NCBI RefSeq assembly: GCF_035594125.1
Contig: NC_087158.1
Span: 10,375,800-10,439,799 of the forward strand
DNA length: 64,000 bases
Source: Scylla paramamosain
Lineage: Eukaryota > Arthropoda > Malacostraca > Decapoda > Portunidae
Direction: 5' to 3'
The position numbers and the translations under genes are program-made. This document shows positions 61,677 through 64,000 of this stretch, piece after piece. Each line of letters begins with the position of its first letter. Positions within the stretch are counted from its first letter, which is position 1. The notes under the pieces were generated by a model. That model saw only the letters and a list, made by a program, of their open reading frames with translations, ran no database searches and was not told where the DNA came from.

Positions 61677-62130
61677 AGAATTGAGTTTTTTGAGGCATTG
61701 AACATACTAAGTGTGCTCTGCCCCAATCAGAAATTTTAAAGAGAGATCAAAAGTCAGGCGTTTACTTCCTGAATGGTTGGATGACTACGAAGACACGTGG
61801 AAAAGTTCAGGGTGGTACCGTCAGTATAAGAGTAGGTAGTTTGGTTTAGAAAATCATTGATGAATAATAGGAAGAGAGTGGGTGACAGGACAGAACCCTG
61901 AGGAATACAACTGTTAATACTTAGGAGAACAACGGTTACCGTCTACCACAGCAGCAGTAGAACAGCCAGAAAGAAAACTTGAGATAAAGTTACAGAGAGA
62001 AGGATAAAAGCCGTAGGAGGGTAGTTTGGAAATCAAAGCTTTGTGCCATGCTTTTTCAAAAGGTTTTGATATGTCTAAGGTAACAGCAAAAGTTTCACCA
62101 AAATCCCTAAAAGACGATGATCAAGACTAA
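61677..62130 (-). mobile_element. LINE-A copy A11, left part (thumb to RT palm)
   Basis: Minus-strand LINE-A, starting on the left in the thumb ('TTGAGTTTTTTGAGGCATTG') and covering the motif C region (61810-61835, decayed), motif B ('NSVVYPQGSVLS'-like, about 61890-61915) and motif A ('FDMSK', about 62065-62085). It is interrupted at 62130 by a DNA transposon and continues at 63282. Its 3' end was lost where it meets the LTR element. Confidence 0.82.
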
Positions 62131-62985
62131 GGGCCTTTTACACTGTCGCTTCTTGTTTTTGCGATCGTTACCAATGAGTGGTGATGTCCACCACCACCAA
62201 CAAATCCGATTTCACAGACGTTTTTCGCGGCGTTGTTTGTTTTCATCCTTGCCAGAAATTGGTACTTTTGGTAACGCTGGCTTGGGAGCTGCTGGGCCTC
62301 CCCAATAGAGCTTACCAATGCATTTATGTCTTGCAAATATCACAAGTTCTTATCCTCTTGTACTTGTATTACTTCCAAAAATGCATGTAAAAATTATTTA
62401 ACAATGCAACAACATTTTGTAGGCTATGATAGTAATATAATAAAATTTAAGAAGAATTTGGATGGCGGGGTGAATTCACTTTACCAGCTGATGATAACTG
62501 CACTACCTGTCACCCTTATTTCATCTACTATGCCTCCTTGGTTAAAACTGTAATAATTCTCACATACGCACAGGGTGTATGGAATTTGTCACCTAAGAGA
62601 AATATTAGATAATATTGAAATAGCATTACCATTTCCATCAGAGGGCTAGGCTTAATTCCGTTATGCTAGTTTAAGATTAATTCAGTTCATTAATTTAATT
62701 GCTAATCCTTTCAATGTGAAGATCATAATTAAAAAGAAAAAAAAACAAATATTTTTTGCCGAAAAACGAATAATCAAAAAATTGGTAGGCTGGGTCTGTT
62801 TCAATAACACCCGAAATATTTCAATTTAACAATACATTTGTACAGCACTGAGGAAGATGGAAATAGAAGTTTCTCGAATGTTAGATATTCAAAGGAAAGA
62901 ATTTAAATAAAAATTTAACCATGTCTGCAGTAGATGGATAAAGCGTGTTGAAGGCACCAGTGATGTATTTCAATTTTTCATGCCT

Positions 62986-63037
<52 letters not shown>

Positions 63038-63281
63038 GTGCTGGCGTGGTTCGTTCTTTTGTCATGAATTGACTCACACTGTCTAATAAGGGACCTCTGG
63101 CATACCAACATTACCGAAACAGAGGTATACGTTTAACATGTTATGATCGTTACAAGGTTGGGGATCACCGTAATCACTAAAACAACGCCTGTGAAATCAG
63201 ATCGAGGTGTTGGTAATGCTTGTTACCAGGTTGGTAAGGCTCTTGCTTGGGAACGTTACCAAGCGCCTGTGAAATCTGCCC
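62131..63281. mobile_element. Non-autonomous PIF/Harbinger-like DNA transposon (~1.15 kb)
   Basis: The left end GGGCCTTTTACACTGTCGC and the inverted right end GGGCAGATTTCACAGGCGC match at 13 of 19 positions. TAA flanks both sides (62128-62130 and 63282-63284). A 3-bp TWA duplication and GG-starting ends are typical of PIF/Harbinger. Subterminal words recur in inverted form ('GATTTCACAGACG' at 62208 and 'CGCCTGTGAAATC' at 63187 and 63264; 'CGATCGTTACCAA' and 'GATCGTTACAAGG'). No transposase frame exists inside. The LINE-A host rejoins exactly across it. Confidence 0.8.
62988..63033. repeat. (CT)n microsatellite
   Basis: CT dinucleotides inside the DNA transposon. Confidence 0.95.
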
Positions 63282-64000
63282 TAAGTAAGGAAAGCCAAGA
63301 TAACACTAGCGGCTTTGACGGAAACCATACTGGCGATCAGGTAGAAGTTTGTGAAGTAATAGATGTTTAAGAATCTTCTTGTTGAGGGTAGATTCATAAG
63401 GTTTAGAAAGGCAGGAAACCAAAGCAATGAGATTGCAGTTTGAGGGATTAGAGTGGTCACTCTTTTTACGAACATGTTGAATGTAGGCAAACGTCCAGCA
63501 GGAAGGAAAGGAAGATGTTGGCAGATAGAGTTGGAAGAGTTTGTCTAGGCAAGGCGCAGGCACGAAGGCACAGTTTCGGAAAACAATAGGAGGGACCCTA
63601 TCGGGTCCATATGCCAGCGAGGGGATGGAAAACATCATCGCGAAGGATCTTAATGGGTAGCATGAAGTAATGGGAGTGCTAAAGAGAGAGAGTCGAACAC
63701 GCGCTGAATCATCGAAGGTAGAGTTTTTAGCAAATGTTCGAGCGAAGAGTTCAGCTTTAGAAATAAATGAGATAGCAGTGGTACCATCAGATTGAAATAA
63801 AAGAGGAAAAGATAAAGAAGTAGAGTTACTGTAGATGTTTTGGCTAGGTACCAGAAATCACAAGGGGATTTAGATCTTGAAAGATTTTGACACGTTCTAT
63901 TAATGAAGGAGTTTTCGGTAGGCTGGAGAACAGACTTGGTGTGATTCTGGGCAGAAATATAGTGTATGAGGTTCAGGAGATGGAAGACTGAAGTACCCTT
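63282..64000 (-). mobile_element. LINE-A copy A11, right part (RT start and linker)
   Basis: Resumes directly after the DNA transposon with 'TAAGGAAAGCC' and the region encoding 'YGFRQ'. It runs through fingers ('[20 protein letters not shown]', 63306-63490), 'YGPDRVPPIVFRNCA' and the linker up to the window edge. Diverged from A4 and A9 and frameshifted. The endonuclease part lies beyond the window. Confidence 0.82.

Overview
The window is non-coding, repeat-dominated DNA from an animal nuclear genome. I recognise no host protein-coding gene, rRNA gene or intact tRNA gene. Dense LINE-type retrotransposons, long (TA)n, (GT)n and (GA)n microsatellites, and the particular LINE families point to an arthropod, most likely a decapod crustacean such as a swimming crab. 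That organism call is inference from family resemblance only.

Three LINE (non-LTR retrotransposon) families are labelled here. LINE-A is jockey-like: about 3.2 kb, a ~240 bp 5' UTR, one EEP-RT open reading frame and a poly(A) tail. Eleven copies (A1-A11) cover roughly 20 kb, and none is intact. LINE-B is CR1-like: an ORF1 with an SGNH-type esterase, an EEP-RT ORF2 and a 3' end made of 8-bp repeats (TTATGTTC). There are four copies (B1-B4), all broken. LINE-C is one nearly full-length two-ORF element (30321-34686) with a single frameshift.

Two LTR retrotransposons are present. The first (17004-20810) is very young: its 229-bp LTRs look identical, it has a 5-bp target-site duplication, and it carries one open 1053-codon gag-protease-integrase frame from which reverse transcriptase and RNase H have been lost in frame. 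The second (53525-61676) is old and broken. Its integrase lies upstream of reverse transcriptase, the order of Gmr1-type Ty3/gypsy elements.

Layout: 1-2541, diverged tandem repeat, a (GT)n array and plain AT-rich DNA. 2542-6650, an EEP scrap and LINE-A copies A1(+) and A2(-). 7115-13393, (TA)n arrays around a three-layer nest: A3(-) contains B1(+), which contains A4(-). 13394-21803, a LINE RT scrap, then B2(+) interrupted by A5(-) and the young LTR element. 21804-25341, mostly anonymous DNA with a tRNA-derived SINE-like piece and microsatellites. 25401-35234, old A6(+) interrupted by A7(-) and LINE-C. 35235-47436, long microsatellites, B3(-), degenerate minisatellites, hairpins and anonymous AT-rich DNA. 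47437-53524, A8(+), A9(+) and A10(-). 53525-61676, the Gmr1-order LTR element split by B4(+). 61677-64000, A11(-) split by a 1.15-kb PIF/Harbinger-like non-autonomous DNA transposon with a TAA duplication.

Nothing here acts as a gene pathway. What can be read is the order of insertions. LINE-A copies are both hosts and guests of LINE-B, so the two families were active in overlapping periods. The most recent clear event is the RT-less LTR element.
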